A stretch of DNA of 64,000 bases from GCA-001735895 sp964651385 (GCA_964651385.1 CAZYYM010000004.1:1-64000); one strand, 5' to 3'. Positions 27,613 to 37,133 are shown, counted from the first letter of the stretch. The notes: a model not told the origin generated them from the letters alone. Numbers and translations: made by a program.

Positions 27613-27639
27613 CTAATTTTGCCCCCCGGGGGGAATTAG
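27613..27639. repeat. GC-core palindrome between dksA and the PP0621-like gene
   Basis: A perfect CCCCCCGGGGGG palindrome lies at 27622-27633. It is flanked by CTAATT at 27613-27618 and AATTAG at 27634-27639, also complementary, with TTG bulged on the left. It would form a twelve-pair hairpin with almost no loop, or act as a dyad for a dimeric DNA-binding protein. It lies about 90 bases upstream of the dksA start, on the promoter side. Confidence 0.5.
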
Positions 27640-27784
27640 CAGTGAATCCACAATTCAGGGTGTAATACGGTACCAAAAACGCCATCTGGACAGAATCAGA
27701 AATCAGCTATTTGTTTGTTCTTTTGATCGAATAGACATAGACTTATGCGTTGTTGCATGAATATAGTCAATTTACCCTAAGCCC

Positions 27785-28018
27785 ATGTTATTACGCCTGA
27801 TATTACTCGCCATTGTGGTTACTGCCGTTTTATGGCTAGTAAAGCGCTTGTTGAGCCTCAATGTTGAAAATAACGCTTCCGCTTCTGAGGAAAAACTCAA
27901 ATCCGAAAACATGCAACAATGTAAATATTGTGGAACCCATGTACCCGAGTCCCTGGTCATAATTTCGAGTGATCAACCCTATTGCTGCCAGGATCATGCA
28001 GATCGAGATCAATCATAG
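27785..28018 (+). CDS. PP0621-family small membrane protein
   Basis: 77 residues: one N-terminal membrane helix (3-20), a polar linker, and a C-terminal cysteine pair MQQCKYCGTHVPES with a second pair in YCCQDH. This four-cysteine treble-clef-like pattern next to pilS is what I know as the PP0621 family (function unknown). Its end overlaps the start of pilS, so it is likely the first gene of the pilS-pilR transcript and may relate to pilus regulation (inference). Confidence 0.82.
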   Translation: MLLRLILLAIVVTAVLWLVKRLLSLNVENNASASEEKLKSENMQQCKYCGTHVPESLVIISSDQPYCCQDHADRDQS

Positions 28019-29627
28019 TTTTCGAAACAATACCGGATATAAACCGCGTTCGACTAGTTGGACCTCGATCCGCTTACTAAATGTCTATCGCCTTGGGTTG
28101 GCGGCAATATTTTTCAGCCAAAGCTTTGTCAGACAGTCACCACTACTTACCATTAAAGATCTCGGGTTATATTCCTGGACCAGTCTGGGATTTCTGGTTT
28201 TGTCATTGGTCTGGATGCTCGCAGCGTGGATTGAGCGTCGCGGCTTTCGTCAACAGGTATCGTTGCAAATTTATGGCGATACAATCATAATCATTTTACT
28301 CATGCACGCCTGTGGCGGGATATCAAGCGGCATCGGCGTACTGCTCATTATATCAATAGCGGTTGCTAGTCTTCTGGCAGAACAGACGCTGTCAATTATC
28401 TTTGCATCGCTGGCCTCACTCGGCTTGCTCGCCGAACATATCTATTCGACTTTCAACGCGGAATTTTACAGCGGCACATCGACGCAGGTCGGAATTTTAG
28501 GCGCCACTTTATTTGCCACCGCGATTGTTACACATAAGTTAACCTTACGAGTGCGCAGCAGCGAACAGTTGGTACAGCAACGTGAACGCGACGTCGCACT
28601 GCTATCGGCTTTGAATCAGGAAGTTATCGAAAATCTCCATGCGGGTGTTATTGTGCTGGGTCGAAACTATTTTGTGCGCCACATCAATGATGCGGCTATG
28701 CAAATGTTAGAGTTTAAGGCTGATCGATCTCTTTCGCTTCAAGTTGACGCACCAAAACTACTATCTGCACTGAAGCTCTGGCAACAGCAACCCGAACGGG
28801 AAACACCTTTTCTACCGTCAGAAACCGGCATTGAAAACACTCAGATCAGTTTTCGCCTACTGCAAAGTAAAGGCCAGGAAAATATCCTGATATTTCTCAA
28901 CGATGTTTCCACCATAAAAAACAGTATGCAACAGGCGAAACTGGCCTCACTTGGACATTTGACAGCCAACATCGCGCACGAAATCAGAAATCCGCTGGGC
29001 GCAATATCCTACGCGGCCCAATTGCTCTCGGAGAATACCGATCTGGCAGAATCGGAGCATCGTTTAACTGAAATCATTCACCAGCATTCGCAACGCATAA
29101 ATCATATCATCGAGGATATTCTGAAAATATCCCGTGGCAATCCGACCGCTATGGAGAGGCTCGATTTAAAAGTCTGGCTAGAAAATTTTGTGTCTGAATT
29201 TTGTCTGAGTAATCAAGCAGGCTCGGACTGCTTCAGGCTTGAGATTAATACCGACCAAACATCAGTGCTGTTTGATCCAGGCCACCTCAATCAGGTCATG
29301 ACCAATCTCTGCGCCAATGCAATCAGCCACGGCAATGCAACAAATCCCGTTCACATTAAAATTGAGAATGATCAATCCGGTGCATTGAGTATCGAAATTG
29401 CGGATGAAGGACCTGGTATTGAAGCCGAAAATAGGGACAAGATTTTTGAACCATTTTTTACCACCAGTCACCATGGCTCGGGACTCGGCCTTTATATTGT
29501 CAGTCAGCTTTGTGAATTAAATAATGCAACTATTTCAGTCAGCCAAAACTTGTATAATGGTACCAGTTTTACTATTCAACCCAGCATACCCCGACCCGAA
29601 CCAGTTTTTGACAAAGTATCCTTATGA
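27996..29627 (+). CDS. pilS: type IV pilus sensor histidine kinase PilS
   Basis: About 543 residues from the ATG at 27996; a GTG at 27969 is also possible. It has six N-terminal membrane helices (about 30-185), a PAS-like segment (about 210-305), an HisKA domain with the phospho-accepting His in NIAHEIRNPLGAISYAAQ, an N box NLCANAISHGNA and ATP-lid motifs DEGPGIE, FEPFFTT and GSGLGLYIV. PilS senses pilin in the inner membrane and phosphorylates PilR. Its TGA overlaps pilR by four bases. Confidence 0.95.
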   Translation: MQIEINHSFRNNTGYKPRSTSWTSIRLLNVYRLGLAAIFFSQSFVRQSPLLTIKDLGLYSWTSLGFLVLSLVWMLAAWIERRGFRQQVSLQIYGDTIIIILLMHACGGISSGIGVLLIISIAVASLLAEQTLSIIFASLASLGLLAEHIYSTFNAEFYSGTSTQVGILGATLFATAIVTHKLTLRVRSSEQLVQQRERDVALLSALNQEVIENLHAGVIVLGRNYFVRHINDAAMQMLEFKADRSLSLQVDAPKLLSALKLWQQQPERETPFLPSETGIENTQISFRLLQSKGQENILIFLNDVSTIKNSMQQAKLASLGHLTANIAHEIRNPLGAISYAAQLLSENTDLAESEHRLTEIIHQHSQRINHIIEDILKISRGNPTAMERLDLKVWLENFVSEFCLSNQAGSDCFRLEINTDQTSVLFDPGHLNQVMTNLCANAISHGNATNPVHIKIENDQSGALSIEIADEGPGIEAENRDKIFEPFFTTSHHGSGLGLYIVSQLCELNNATISVSQNLYNGTSFTIQPSIPRPEPVFDKVSL

Positions 29628-30955
29628 CAAAAAAGCGTGTTCTTATTGTTGACGATGAACCAGATATTCGCGAACTTCTCGAAATAACCCTTTTGCGCAT
29701 GGGCCTCGCAACACGATGTGCCGAAGATTACAGCAGCGCCACCCGCAATTTAAATAATGAAACATTTGATCTATGCCTGACTGACATGAAACTCCCTGAT
29801 GGGGATGGAATTTCGTTGGTTGAGCATATACAGCATCACTATCCAAATACACCGACCGCAGTCATCACGGCCCATGGTAGTATTGATCTGGCCATAAAGG
29901 CAATGAAATGCGGCGCTTTTGACTTTGTGTCAAAACCCGTTTCACTAGAGACTTTGAGAAACCTGGTTGACAAGGCGCTGACGCTACCCAGTTCGGCGCA
30001 ACAAATATCCACAGCAGCCGATTCCCAATATCAAATCATTGGCGAATCGCAGCCCATACTGGATTTACGACGTTCTATTGCCAAGTTTTCCCGAAGCCAG
30101 GCGCCGGTGTTTATCAGAGGTGAATCCGGCACCGGTAAAGAACTGGTCGCCAGACAAATCCATTTACAAGGATCGAGAGTCGAAAGCCCTTTTATTGCCG
30201 TCAATTGCGGGGCAATTCCATCGGAGCTAATGGAGAGTGAATTTTTCGGTCACCTCAAAGGTAGCTTCACAGGTGCGACCAATGATAGTGAAGGATTAAT
30301 AAAGACGGCAAAAGGCGGTACGTTGTTCTTAGACGAGATCGCTGATTTACCGCTTTCAATGCAGGTGAAGCTTTTAAGAGTTATTCAAGAGAAAACAATT
30401 CGCCCAATTGGTAGTCTGAAAGAAGAAGCCATTGATATTCGCATTATCAGCGCGTCGCATAATGACCTGGATTTGATGGTAGCAGAAGGAACGTTTCGTC
30501 AGGATTTATACTATCGGATTAACGTGATTAACGTGATTGTCCCGCCTTTAACCGAACGACCCGGTGATATTCCCTTACTTTCGCAGCATATCATTGCCAA
30601 ATTCAGCGACCAATATGGTTCAAATCTAATTATCAATATGGAAGCGACTAAATCGCTGCAAGCCTATTCATTCCCAGGCAATGTTCGCGAACTTGAAAAT
30701 ATTCTCGAGAGAGCAGCGGCTTTATGTGAGTCGGGCCTTATTACTCAGGAAGATCTCCAACTCCCTGAAAGCCAGGCCCAATTACCCAAAAAAGCCGACT
30801 CCACGTTGAACGAAATTACCCGAGAGGTTGAGAGACAACAAATATCACAAGCTCTGCAACAACATAGGTGGAACCAGTCTGCCACGGCCAGGGCACTCGG
30901 TATCACACTACGTCAGTTGCGTTATAAAATTGAAAAACTAAACTTGAAACGATGA
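29624..30955 (+). CDS. pilR: NtrC-family response regulator PilR
   Basis: 443 residues: a receiver (1-120; Asp in CLTDMKLPDGDG, IVDDE at the start), a sigma-54 AAA+ domain (about 135-370; Walker A GESGTGKE, the GAFTGA loop as GSFTGATNDSEG, TLFLDEIADLP) and a C-terminal Fis-type helix-turn-helix (QSATARALGITLRQLRYKIE). It activates sigma-54 transcription of pilin genes. Both downstream pilins have sigma-54 promoters (see 31488 and 32174), which fits. It is coupled to pilS by ATGA and ends 11 bases from the convergent pilin. Confidence 0.97.
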   Translation: MTKKRVLIVDDEPDIRELLEITLLRMGLATRCAEDYSSATRNLNNETFDLCLTDMKLPDGDGISLVEHIQHHYPNTPTAVITAHGSIDLAIKAMKCGAFDFVSKPVSLETLRNLVDKALTLPSSAQQISTAADSQYQIIGESQPILDLRRSIAKFSRSQAPVFIRGESGTGKELVARQIHLQGSRVESPFIAVNCGAIPSELMESEFFGHLKGSFTGATNDSEGLIKTAKGGTLFLDEIADLPLSMQVKLLRVIQEKTIRPIGSLKEEAIDIRIISASHNDLDLMVAEGTFRQDLYYRINVINVIVPPLTERPGDIPLLSQHIIAKFSDQYGSNLIINMEATKSLQAYSFPGNVRELENILERAAALCESGLITQEDLQLPESQAQLPKKADSTLNEITREVERQQISQALQQHRWNQSATARALGITLRQLRYKIEKLNLKR

Positions 30956-30966
30956 CCTGTTTATAG

Positions 30967-31437
30967 CTATCGACAGGCTGCCGGTAAATATTTATCCAGA
31001 ATTGTTGTAGCCGCGGTATTACACCGCCAGATCATGCTACCTGACATATTAGCATCCGAAATAGCGGCACCTCCGATCTCGGGAACAAACGTCAGGACAT
31101 TGTTTCCGGCTAACTGTACTAGACCACCCAAAGTGACAGTGATCGTCCCATTTGTCGCATCAACGGCTAAACCTGTAATTTTATTGGTTAATAAATCGGC
31201 CTGGACACCAACACTCGCTATTCTTGCAGAAAAAATAGCAACACTTGCGATACCGCCATCCGAAAAACGGTCTTTAACACCAACTTTCAAGGCCGATGCA
31301 GCAGTAATGCCCTCAGAAACCTTAGCCCTAATCGTGTAATCCTGATAGGCAGGAAGGGCGATCGCAGCCAGGATGCCAATAATCGCAACCACGATCATTA
31401 ATTCTATTAAGGTAAAACCCTGTTGCTTTTTATTCAT
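30967..31437 (-). CDS. pilA: type IV major pilin paralogue 1
   Basis: 156 residues. A short basic leader MNKKQQG is cut by PilD before FTLIELMIVVAIIGILAAIA, the hydrophobic N-terminal helix with the essential Glu5. The C-terminal half is beta-rich, and a disulfide-bounded loop is formed by the Cys in WRCNTA and the Cys in LPAACR at the very end. It shares the end motif and N-terminal 50 residues with the neighbouring pilin, but the middle differs, as in antigenically diverging pilins. A sigma-54 promoter lies 40-65 bases upstream. Either copy may be the major subunit. Confidence 0.95.
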   Translation of the reverse strand: MNKKQQGFTLIELMIVVAIIGILAAIALPAYQDYTIRAKVSEGITAASALKVGVKDRFSDGGIASVAIFSARIASVGVQADLLTNKITGLAVDATNGTITVTLGGLVQLAGNNVLTFVPEIGGAAISDANMSGSMIWRCNTAATTILDKYLPAACR

Positions 31438-31487
31438 GTATAATTACCTCTAAGCTATAATCTTAAAATTTAACTCTCATAACTGAA

Positions 31488-31503
31488 GGCACTTTTTATG
31501 CCA
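31488..31503 (-). promoter_or_regulatory. sigma-54 promoter of pilin 1
   Basis: Read on the minus strand, TGGCATAAAAAGTGCC matches the -24/-12 consensus TGGCAC-N5-TTGC with the invariant GG and GC separated by exactly ten bases. Transcription would begin near 31477, about 40 bases before the pilin ATG at 31437. PilR, encoded next door, is the natural activator. Confidence 0.8.
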
Positions 31504-31590
31504 ACATTTGATGCCGCTAGTCGCATACAAGTTAATAATAATCAGATACTTACGATTTTTCGACAAATCAGGCCAGGTAAATTGCGCGCC

Positions 31591-31620
31591 AAAAAAAAGG
31601 GCCCCATAAAGGAGCCCTTT
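31591..31620 (-). terminator. intrinsic terminator of pilin 2
   Basis: AAAGGGC at 31596-31602 pairs with GCCCTTT at 31614-31620, with two further C:G pairs inside after a mismatch and a five-base loop. On the minus strand it is followed by eight T (31591-31598), directly after the pilin 2 stop. It separates the two pilin transcripts. Confidence 0.85.
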
Positions 31621-31638
31621 CTAATCTATTTTACCTTA

Positions 31639-32100
31639 CTAGCGACACGCTGCAGGTAGGTAGTTAGTTGTTATCGTAGTGCCAGCGGCTGCATTACAGG
31701 CCCACTGAATACTTCCGGCGGATGTATTTGTCAAGGCTGCACCTGCAACTGATGGGTTAAAAACAAGCACATTATTGGTACCCAATTGTGGAATACCACC
31801 CATTGTTAAAGTAATCGCGCCTGTTGTCGCTGAAACCGCTGCCCCAGTAATTTTGGTTGTTGTAATTTCAGCAGGAACAATTGCGCCTGCATAGGCAGCA
31901 ACGCCTGTCAGGCCATTATCGACAAACGCTTCCGAAACACCGACTTTCAGTGCGCTGGCAGAAATAATACCCTCGGAAACTTTCGCACGAATGGTGTAAT
32001 CCTGATAGGCCGGTAAGGCAATGGCAGCAAGAATACCGATGATTGCTACGACGATCATCAGTTCGATTAATGTAAAACCACTTTGTTGTTTTTTCATCAT
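31639..32100 (-). CDS. pilA: type IV major pilin paralogue 2
   Basis: 153 residues from the ATG at 32100, which is preceded by GAGGAA. The leader MMKKQQSG is cleaved before FTLIELMIVVAIIGILAAIA. The C-terminal disulfide cysteines are in WACNAA and LPAACR. The first 50 mature residues are nearly identical to pilin 1, so this is a tandem duplication. The central region has diverged. It has its own sigma-54 promoter and terminator, so the two pilins can be expressed independently. Confidence 0.95.
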   Translation of the reverse strand: MMKKQQSGFTLIELMIVVAIIGILAAIALPAYQDYTIRAKVSEGIISASALKVGVSEAFVDNGLTGVAAYAGAIVPAEITTTKITGAAVSATTGAITLTMGGIPQLGTNNVLVFNPSVAGAALTNTSAGSIQWACNAAAGTTITTNYLPAACR

Positions 32101-32586
32101 GTTATTCCTCAAGTAAATTTTTAAAGCCTGAGCTTGTCAAGAAACGGAAAGGCCGATTCATAGCTATTGACGAAGCAGAGTCCATGCCAGAAAAGTCGGC
32201 TTGTAAAATTAATTTCTATAATTCAATTAGTTATATTACTGCAGCGTTGGCTTTAAACAATTTATCATCGTCTCGTGGCCGACCTTGCTTGACATAATTG
32301 TCATATTTTGACAATCAATTACAGCGATTTTGTCAATTCCTGCTTTGGAAAAGCGACTGGTATATGTGCAAAATCTGAAGTTCGGCTTACCGCTAACGCC
32401 TATAACAATCGATTCGGCTTGTATTGGGCGAATCCATCATTGCCTGAAGAAGTCAAAAAATAGCGTACTGTCTCTAATAATGTCCTGTAACAATCATCAT
32501 TATTAACGCCAACAAAAATTCAACATATCCACAAAACTATAATATACTCATTGAGAGAAATATAAATCTTTAATCAGATCAACCAC
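32101..32586. other. pilA-pilB divergent regulatory interval
   Basis: No gene. It holds the sigma-54 promoter of pilin 2 near its left end and must contain the pilB promoter near its right end, where the sequence is very AT-rich (32500-32580) but has no clear -35/-10 pair. PilR sites are expected in the middle; I could not identify them with confidence. A stretch around 32290-32340 has three near-copies of TTGACA-like words on alternate strands. Confidence 0.6.
32174..32189 (-). promoter_or_regulatory. sigma-54 promoter of pilin 2
   Basis: On the minus strand TGGCATGGACTCTGCT matches TGGCACGN4TTGCW at all but two positions, with GG and GC ten bases apart. The start site would be near 32163, giving a leader of about 63 bases to the ATG at 32100. 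Confidence 0.85.
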
Positions 32587-34293
32587 ATGGCTGCGACTAA
32601 TATGAATTTAACCGGGATCGCCAGGACGCTGGTTCTCGAGAATCACCTGGACGAGGCAACGGCAATCGAAGCCGTTCAAACAGCTAACAAGGAAGCTGTT
32701 CAACTTACGTCCTACCTGGTTACCAATAAAATTGTATCTTCAGCCATCATCGCCATGATCGCATCACGAGAATTTGGCTTACCTGTATTCGACTTGTCGG
32801 CTATGGATACCGAATTGGCGGCATTAACGCTGGTCGAAGAAAAGCTAATCTCCCGCCATAACGCGGTACCTTTGTATAAACGTGGTAATAAGCTTTTTGT
32901 AGCGATATCCAGCCCGACCAACACGCAAGCTTTAGATGAATTTAAATTTAATACGGGTTTGTCGACCGAGGCCATTTTAGTTCAGGAAGACCATCTCAGT
33001 ACCTTCATAGACAAAGCCGTGAGTGCTATGGATTCTGGCATGAGTGACATGCTCGATGATGATCTGGAAAATCTGGACATAGGCGGTGATGAGGAAGAAC
33101 AGAATGTTGCTACACGGGCCGAAGCCGACGACGCACCTGTTGTCAAATACGTCAACAAAATTTTGCTGGATGCAATCAATAAGGGCGCATCTGATATTCA
33201 CTTCGAGCCGTACGAAAAGCGCTATCGTGTTCGCTACCGCATCGACGGCATCCTTTCTGAAGTCGCCTCGCCGCCGATCAGTATTGCAGCCAAGCTCACA
33301 GCACGCGTAAAGGTAATGTCGCGTATGGACATATCTGAAAGGCGCATACCCCAGGACGGTCGTATCAAACTAAAGCTTTCCAAAAAAAGGGCTATCGATT
33401 TTCGTGTTAACACCTGCCCTACCTTATTTGGTGAGAAAGTTGTGCTGCGTATTCTGGATCCTTCCAGTGCACAATTAGGAATTGACGCACTGGGCTACGA
33501 ACCAGAACAAAAGGACCTTTATATGAAGGCACTGGCCAACCCCTATGGAATGATTCTAGTGACAGGTCCAACGGGTAGCGGTAAAACAGTGTCCTTGTAT
33601 ACCGGACTGAATATCTTGAATGTACCGGAAACCAACATTTCTACCGCCGAAGACCCGGCTGAAATAAACCTCGAGGGTATTAATCAGGTTAATGTAAATG
33701 ACAAAGTCGGTCTGACATTCGCCGAAGCGCTTAAGTCATTTCTTCGTCAGGATCCCGACATAATTATGGTAGGCGAGATTCGTGATCTGGAAACTGCGAG
33801 TATCGCAATAAAAGCCGCCCAAACCGGTCATCTGGTGCTTTCGACCCTTCATACCAACGACGCCCCGCAAACTTTGACACGTTTGATAAATATGGGCGTC
33901 CCAGCGTTTAATATCGCCACCTCGGTTACCCTCATCATTGCACAGAGGTTAGGACGACGGCTATGTTCGGCCTGCAAAACCGTTGATGATTTGCCAAAAG
34001 AAGTATTGCTAAATGAAGGGTTTACCGAACAGGATTTGGCAGAAGATTTTAAGCTATATAAGGCAGTTGGATGCGATCAATGTTCCGGAGGCTATAAAGG
34101 CCGTGTCGGAATATATCAGGTTATGTCTATTTCAGAGGAAATGGGACGATTAATTATGGGTGGTGCGAATTCTATCGATCTGGCCGATCAGGCCAGAAAA
34201 GAAGGTATTGATGACCTCCGACGTTCGGCATTGAAGAAGACTGCGCAAGGTTTAATCAGTCTAGAAGAAGCAAACCGGGTAACAAAGGATTAG
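32587..34293 (+). CDS. pilB: type IV pilus extension ATPase PilB
   Basis: 568 residues: an N-terminal MshEN-like domain (about 1-160), then the secretion ATPase with NKILLDAINKGASDIHFEPY, Walker A GPTGSGKTVSLYT (from residue 327), the Asp box STAEDPAEINL, Walker B DIIMVGEIRDLETA, the His box TGHLVLSTLHTNDA and the zinc tetracysteine CSACK and CDQCSGGYKGRVGIY. It powers pilin assembly. Nine bases precede pilC; pilB-pilC-pilD-coaE form the conserved operon. Confidence 0.97.
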   Translation: MAATNMNLTGIARTLVLENHLDEATAIEAVQTANKEAVQLTSYLVTNKIVSSAIIAMIASREFGLPVFDLSAMDTELAALTLVEEKLISRHNAVPLYKRGNKLFVAISSPTNTQALDEFKFNTGLSTEAILVQEDHLSTFIDKAVSAMDSGMSDMLDDDLENLDIGGDEEEQNVATRAEADDAPVVKYVNKILLDAINKGASDIHFEPYEKRYRVRYRIDGILSEVASPPISIAAKLTARVKVMSRMDISERRIPQDGRIKLKLSKKRAIDFRVNTCPTLFGEKVVLRILDPSSAQLGIDALGYEPEQKDLYMKALANPYGMILVTGPTGSGKTVSLYTGLNILNVPETNISTAEDPAEINLEGINQVNVNDKVGLTFAEALKSFLRQDPDIIMVGEIRDLETASIAIKAAQTGHLVLSTLHTNDAPQTLTRLINMGVPAFNIATSVTLIIAQRLGRRLCSACKTVDDLPKEVLLNEGFTEQDLAEDFKLYKAVGCDQCSGGYKGRVGIYQVMSISEEMGRLIMGGANSIDLADQARKEGIDDLRRSALKKTAQGLISLEEANRVTKD

Positions 34294-34302
34294 GTAGAGA
34301 CA

Positions 34303-35523
34303 ATGGCAAAAAAAGCAACGGCTGAAAAAATTGAATTTAACTACGAAGGCACGAATCGAGGTGGCTCTAAAGTCAAGGGTGAGATATATGCGCTTAGCGA
34401 CGCCATGGCGAAGAATGAACTTCGCAAGCAGGGTATCAACCCCCTTAAGGTTAAAAAGAAACCGAAGCCCCTATTTGGTGGCGCAGCCAAAATTACACCA
34501 AGTGATATCGCTATTTTTGCACGCCAGATGGCGACCATGATGCAGGCCGGTGTGCCGCTGGTTCAATCTTTCGAAATTATAGGCCAGGGCAACGACAACC
34601 AGTCCATGCAAAAACTGATTTTTGGAATAAAGGCCGAAGTTGAAGGGGGCGTGCCTTTGGCTGAAGCCCTCTCAAAACAACCGCTATATTTCGATCCACT
34701 ATTTGTCAACCTCGTTAATGCCGGGGAACAGTCCGGCGCGCTCGAATCAATGCTCGATAAACTGGCAACTTATAAGGAAAAAACGGAAGCGCTAAAGGCC
34801 AAGGTTAAAAAGGCGCTGTTTTACCCAATTGCTGTGCTTGTTGTCGCATTTATAGTCACGACCATTTTGTTAATATTTGTCGTACCCCAGTTTGAGGAAC
34901 TGTTCCAGTCATTTGGCGCCGATTTACCAGCGCTTACCAGATTTGTCATTGATTTATCAGAGCTCATGCAGGAATGGTGGTATGTTATAGTTTTGGGTAT
35001 TGGGGGTCTGGTATATGGTATATTACGGATCAAGAAAACCTCACCAAAAATGCAAGAAAGTATTGACCGGATGGCCTTAAAGGCACCCGTGGTCGGCGAT
35101 ATCGCAACAAAATCCGCTATCGCGAGATTCTCCAGGACTTTGGAAACCATGTCAGCCGCCGGTGTACCGCTGGTGGAGGCGATGAATTCAGTGGCTGGCG
35201 CGACAGGAAATATTATTTATTATAAAGCCAGCATAAAAATACGAGATGAAGTTTCACAGGGTACTCAGTTACAGACCTCAATGCGCAATACCGGATTATT
35301 TCCAAATATGGCAATTCAAATGGTTTCCATCGGTGAAGAAGCGGGTTCGCTGGACGATATGCTAGCTAAAGTCGCCGATTTCTACGAAGCCGAAGTCGAC
35401 AATGCCGTCGATGCGCTGACGTCATTGCTGGAACCAATAATAATGGCTGTATTAGGCGTACTCGTGGGCGGGTTGATTGTCGCAATGTATTTGCCGATTT
35501 TCAAACTTGGCGCAGTTGTATAA
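34303..35523 (+). CDS. pilC: type IV pilus inner-membrane platform protein PilC
   Basis: 406 residues with the two repeated T2SF domains (about 70-190 and 270-395) and three to four membrane helices. Signature phrases are FARQMATMMQAGVPLVQSFEI, VNAGEQSGALESMLDKLATY, FSRTLETMSAAGVPLVEAM and IGEEAGSLDDMLAKVADFYE, ending in VLVGGLIVAMYLPIFKLG. It connects PilB to the growing fibre. Its stop is ten bases before the pilD start. Confidence 0.97.
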   Translation: MAKKATAEKIEFNYEGTNRGGSKVKGEIYALSDAMAKNELRKQGINPLKVKKKPKPLFGGAAKITPSDIAIFARQMATMMQAGVPLVQSFEIIGQGNDNQSMQKLIFGIKAEVEGGVPLAEALSKQPLYFDPLFVNLVNAGEQSGALESMLDKLATYKEKTEALKAKVKKALFYPIAVLVVAFIVTTILLIFVVPQFEELFQSFGADLPALTRFVIDLSELMQEWWYVIVLGIGGLVYGILRIKKTSPKMQESIDRMALKAPVVGDIATKSAIARFSRTLETMSAAGVPLVEAMNSVAGATGNIIYYKASIKIRDEVSQGTQLQTSMRNTGLFPNMAIQMVSIGEEAGSLDDMLAKVADFYEAEVDNAVDALTSLLEPIIMAVLGVLVGGLIVAMYLPIFKLGAVV

Positions 35524-35533
35524 GGATAGTTAT

Positions 35534-36403
35534 TTGATCGCCGATATTGTTACCTATTTTGAGTTTGCACCCGCTGTTTTCCTGGGTTTTATTTTTGCCC
35601 TTGGCTTAATCGTTGGCAGTTTCCTGAATGTTGTTATTTATCGGCTTCCGGTAATGATGCAAAGGGAATGGAAGCATGATTGCCTTGAATTCCTTGAACA
35701 GCCTGCGCAGCCAGAATCCGAGAAATTCAACCTTGCTGTACCTCGCTCGCGATGTGGTCAATGCGGCCACCCGATTACAGCGTTAGAGAACATTCCTCTA
35801 GTCAGCTATCTTTATCTGAAAGGGAAATGTAGCAATTGTAAAACATCGATTTCAATTCAATACCCTCTGATCGAATTATTTACCGGTTTCATTTCTTTGG
35901 TGATTGCCTGGCACTTCGGTGTCAGCTTTCAGACGATTGCCGCATTAATATTGAGCTGGTGTCTAATTGCTGCAAGCGCTATCGATATTGGGCATAAGTT
36001 ATTACCGGACAATATCACCCTGCCATTACTCTGGCTCGGAATCCTGCTCGCGTTTTTTAATATTTTCGTCGATCTGGAATCCAGTGTCATTGGTGTAATG
36101 GCCGGTTATATGAGCCTATGGAGTGTTTTTATCGTTTTTAAGTTAATTACCGGTAAAGAAGGCATGGGATATGGGGATTTTAAATTACTTGCCGTACTCG
36201 GCGCCTGGACTGGATGGAAAATGATATTTGTTATTATCTTAACTTCATCGCTAGTCGGCGCCGTCATTGGCATTAGTATGATATTGTTAAAGGTTAATCA
36301 GCGGGAAACACAAATTCCATTTGGCCCCTATCTGGCGGCAGCCGGGTGGGTAGCCCTGCTCTGGGGACCACAGATGTCGGAATTCTATTTTTCCCTTTTT
36401 TAA
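35534..36403 (+). CDS. pilD: prepilin peptidase / N-methyltransferase PilD
   Basis: Cleaves the leader of prepilins at Gly-Phe and methylates the new N-terminus. About 289 residues and eight membrane segments. The cytoplasmic zinc site is Cys74, Cys77, Cys99 and Cys102 (RCGQCGHP and KCSNCK). The catalytic aspartates lie in DIGHKLLPD and GMGYGDFKLL. The TTG at 35534 is preferred over upstream frames: AAGGA lies seven bases before it and the resulting length matches known PilD. Its substrates here are the two pilins at 30967 and 31639. Confidence 0.95.
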   Translation: MIADIVTYFEFAPAVFLGFIFALGLIVGSFLNVVIYRLPVMMQREWKHDCLEFLEQPAQPESEKFNLAVPRSRCGQCGHPITALENIPLVSYLYLKGKCSNCKTSISIQYPLIELFTGFISLVIAWHFGVSFQTIAALILSWCLIAASAIDIGHKLLPDNITLPLLWLGILLAFFNIFVDLESSVIGVMAGYMSLWSVFIVFKLITGKEGMGYGDFKLLAVLGAWTGWKMIFVIILTSSLVGAVIGISMILLKVNQRETQIPFGPYLAAAGWVALLWGPQMSEFYFSLF

Positions 36404-36423
36404 TTGGCCCATTTAATGTCAAT

Positions 36424-37014
36424 ATGCTTGTGATCGGGTTAAGCGGTGGCATTGCTTCCGGTAAAACAACTATCAGCGATCAGTTTTCGTCACTGGGAAT
36501 TACGATCATCGATACTGATATAATTAGCCGGAAATTGCTGGAGCCTGGCCAAATCGGGTTTCACAAAGTCGTTAGAAAATTAGGCGATACAATACTTCTC
36601 AATAATGGCAGCCTCGATCGCCGCAAATTACGCCAACAAGTTTTTAATGATGAAACTTTGAAAGTTTGGCTCGAATCGATCCTTCACCCCCTGATTTTTG
36701 AATCCGTTAGAAATAGGATAAATCAATGCCATGCATCACGCTACGTTATTCTGGTCGTACCCCTACTCTTTGAATCTAATTTTGAAAAGCTGGTCGATCG
36801 CGTTTTGGTAGTTGGTTGTACTCGTGAAACCCAACTTAAGCGGCTAATCAATCGCGACAATATCGACCCGTCGTTAGCACAGAAAATGCTCGATCAACAA
36901 ATGTCTAATGACGAAAGATTAAGTCGAGCAGACGATATCATTGAAAACAATGTTGATCACGACCTGGGACCTCAAATCCGTACTCTTCACCAACAGTATC
37001 AATCCATTTCCTGA
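36424..37014 (+). CDS. coaE: dephospho-CoA kinase
   Basis: Last step of coenzyme A synthesis. It has 196 residues with P-loop GLSGGIASGKTT at the N-terminus, IIDTDIISRKLLEPGQ (substrate site), LHPLIFESVRN, VVPLLFESNFEKLVDRVLVV and RDNIDPSLAQKMLDQQMS. The ATG at 36424 is clear from the family start. It is 20 bases downstream of pilD, the usual gammaproteobacterial order pilD-coaE-zapD. Confidence 0.96.
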   Translation: MLVIGLSGGIASGKTTISDQFSSLGITIIDTDIISRKLLEPGQIGFHKVVRKLGDTILLNNGSLDRRKLRQQVFNDETLKVWLESILHPLIFESVRNRINQCHASRYVILVVPLLFESNFEKLVDRVLVVGCTRETQLKRLINRDNIDPSLAQKMLDQQMSNDERLSRADDIIENNVDHDLGPQIRTLHQQYQSIS

Positions 37015-37133
37015 CTATCTTATCAGCCGGTTCTGGCTAGCGATTTGATTCTTCACAGAATTCTCGGTGATGGCGTGTTTTTGAGTTAAATTCGGTTATA
37101 ATTTACGTCAATCTTCCGAATAACAATTTTTCA

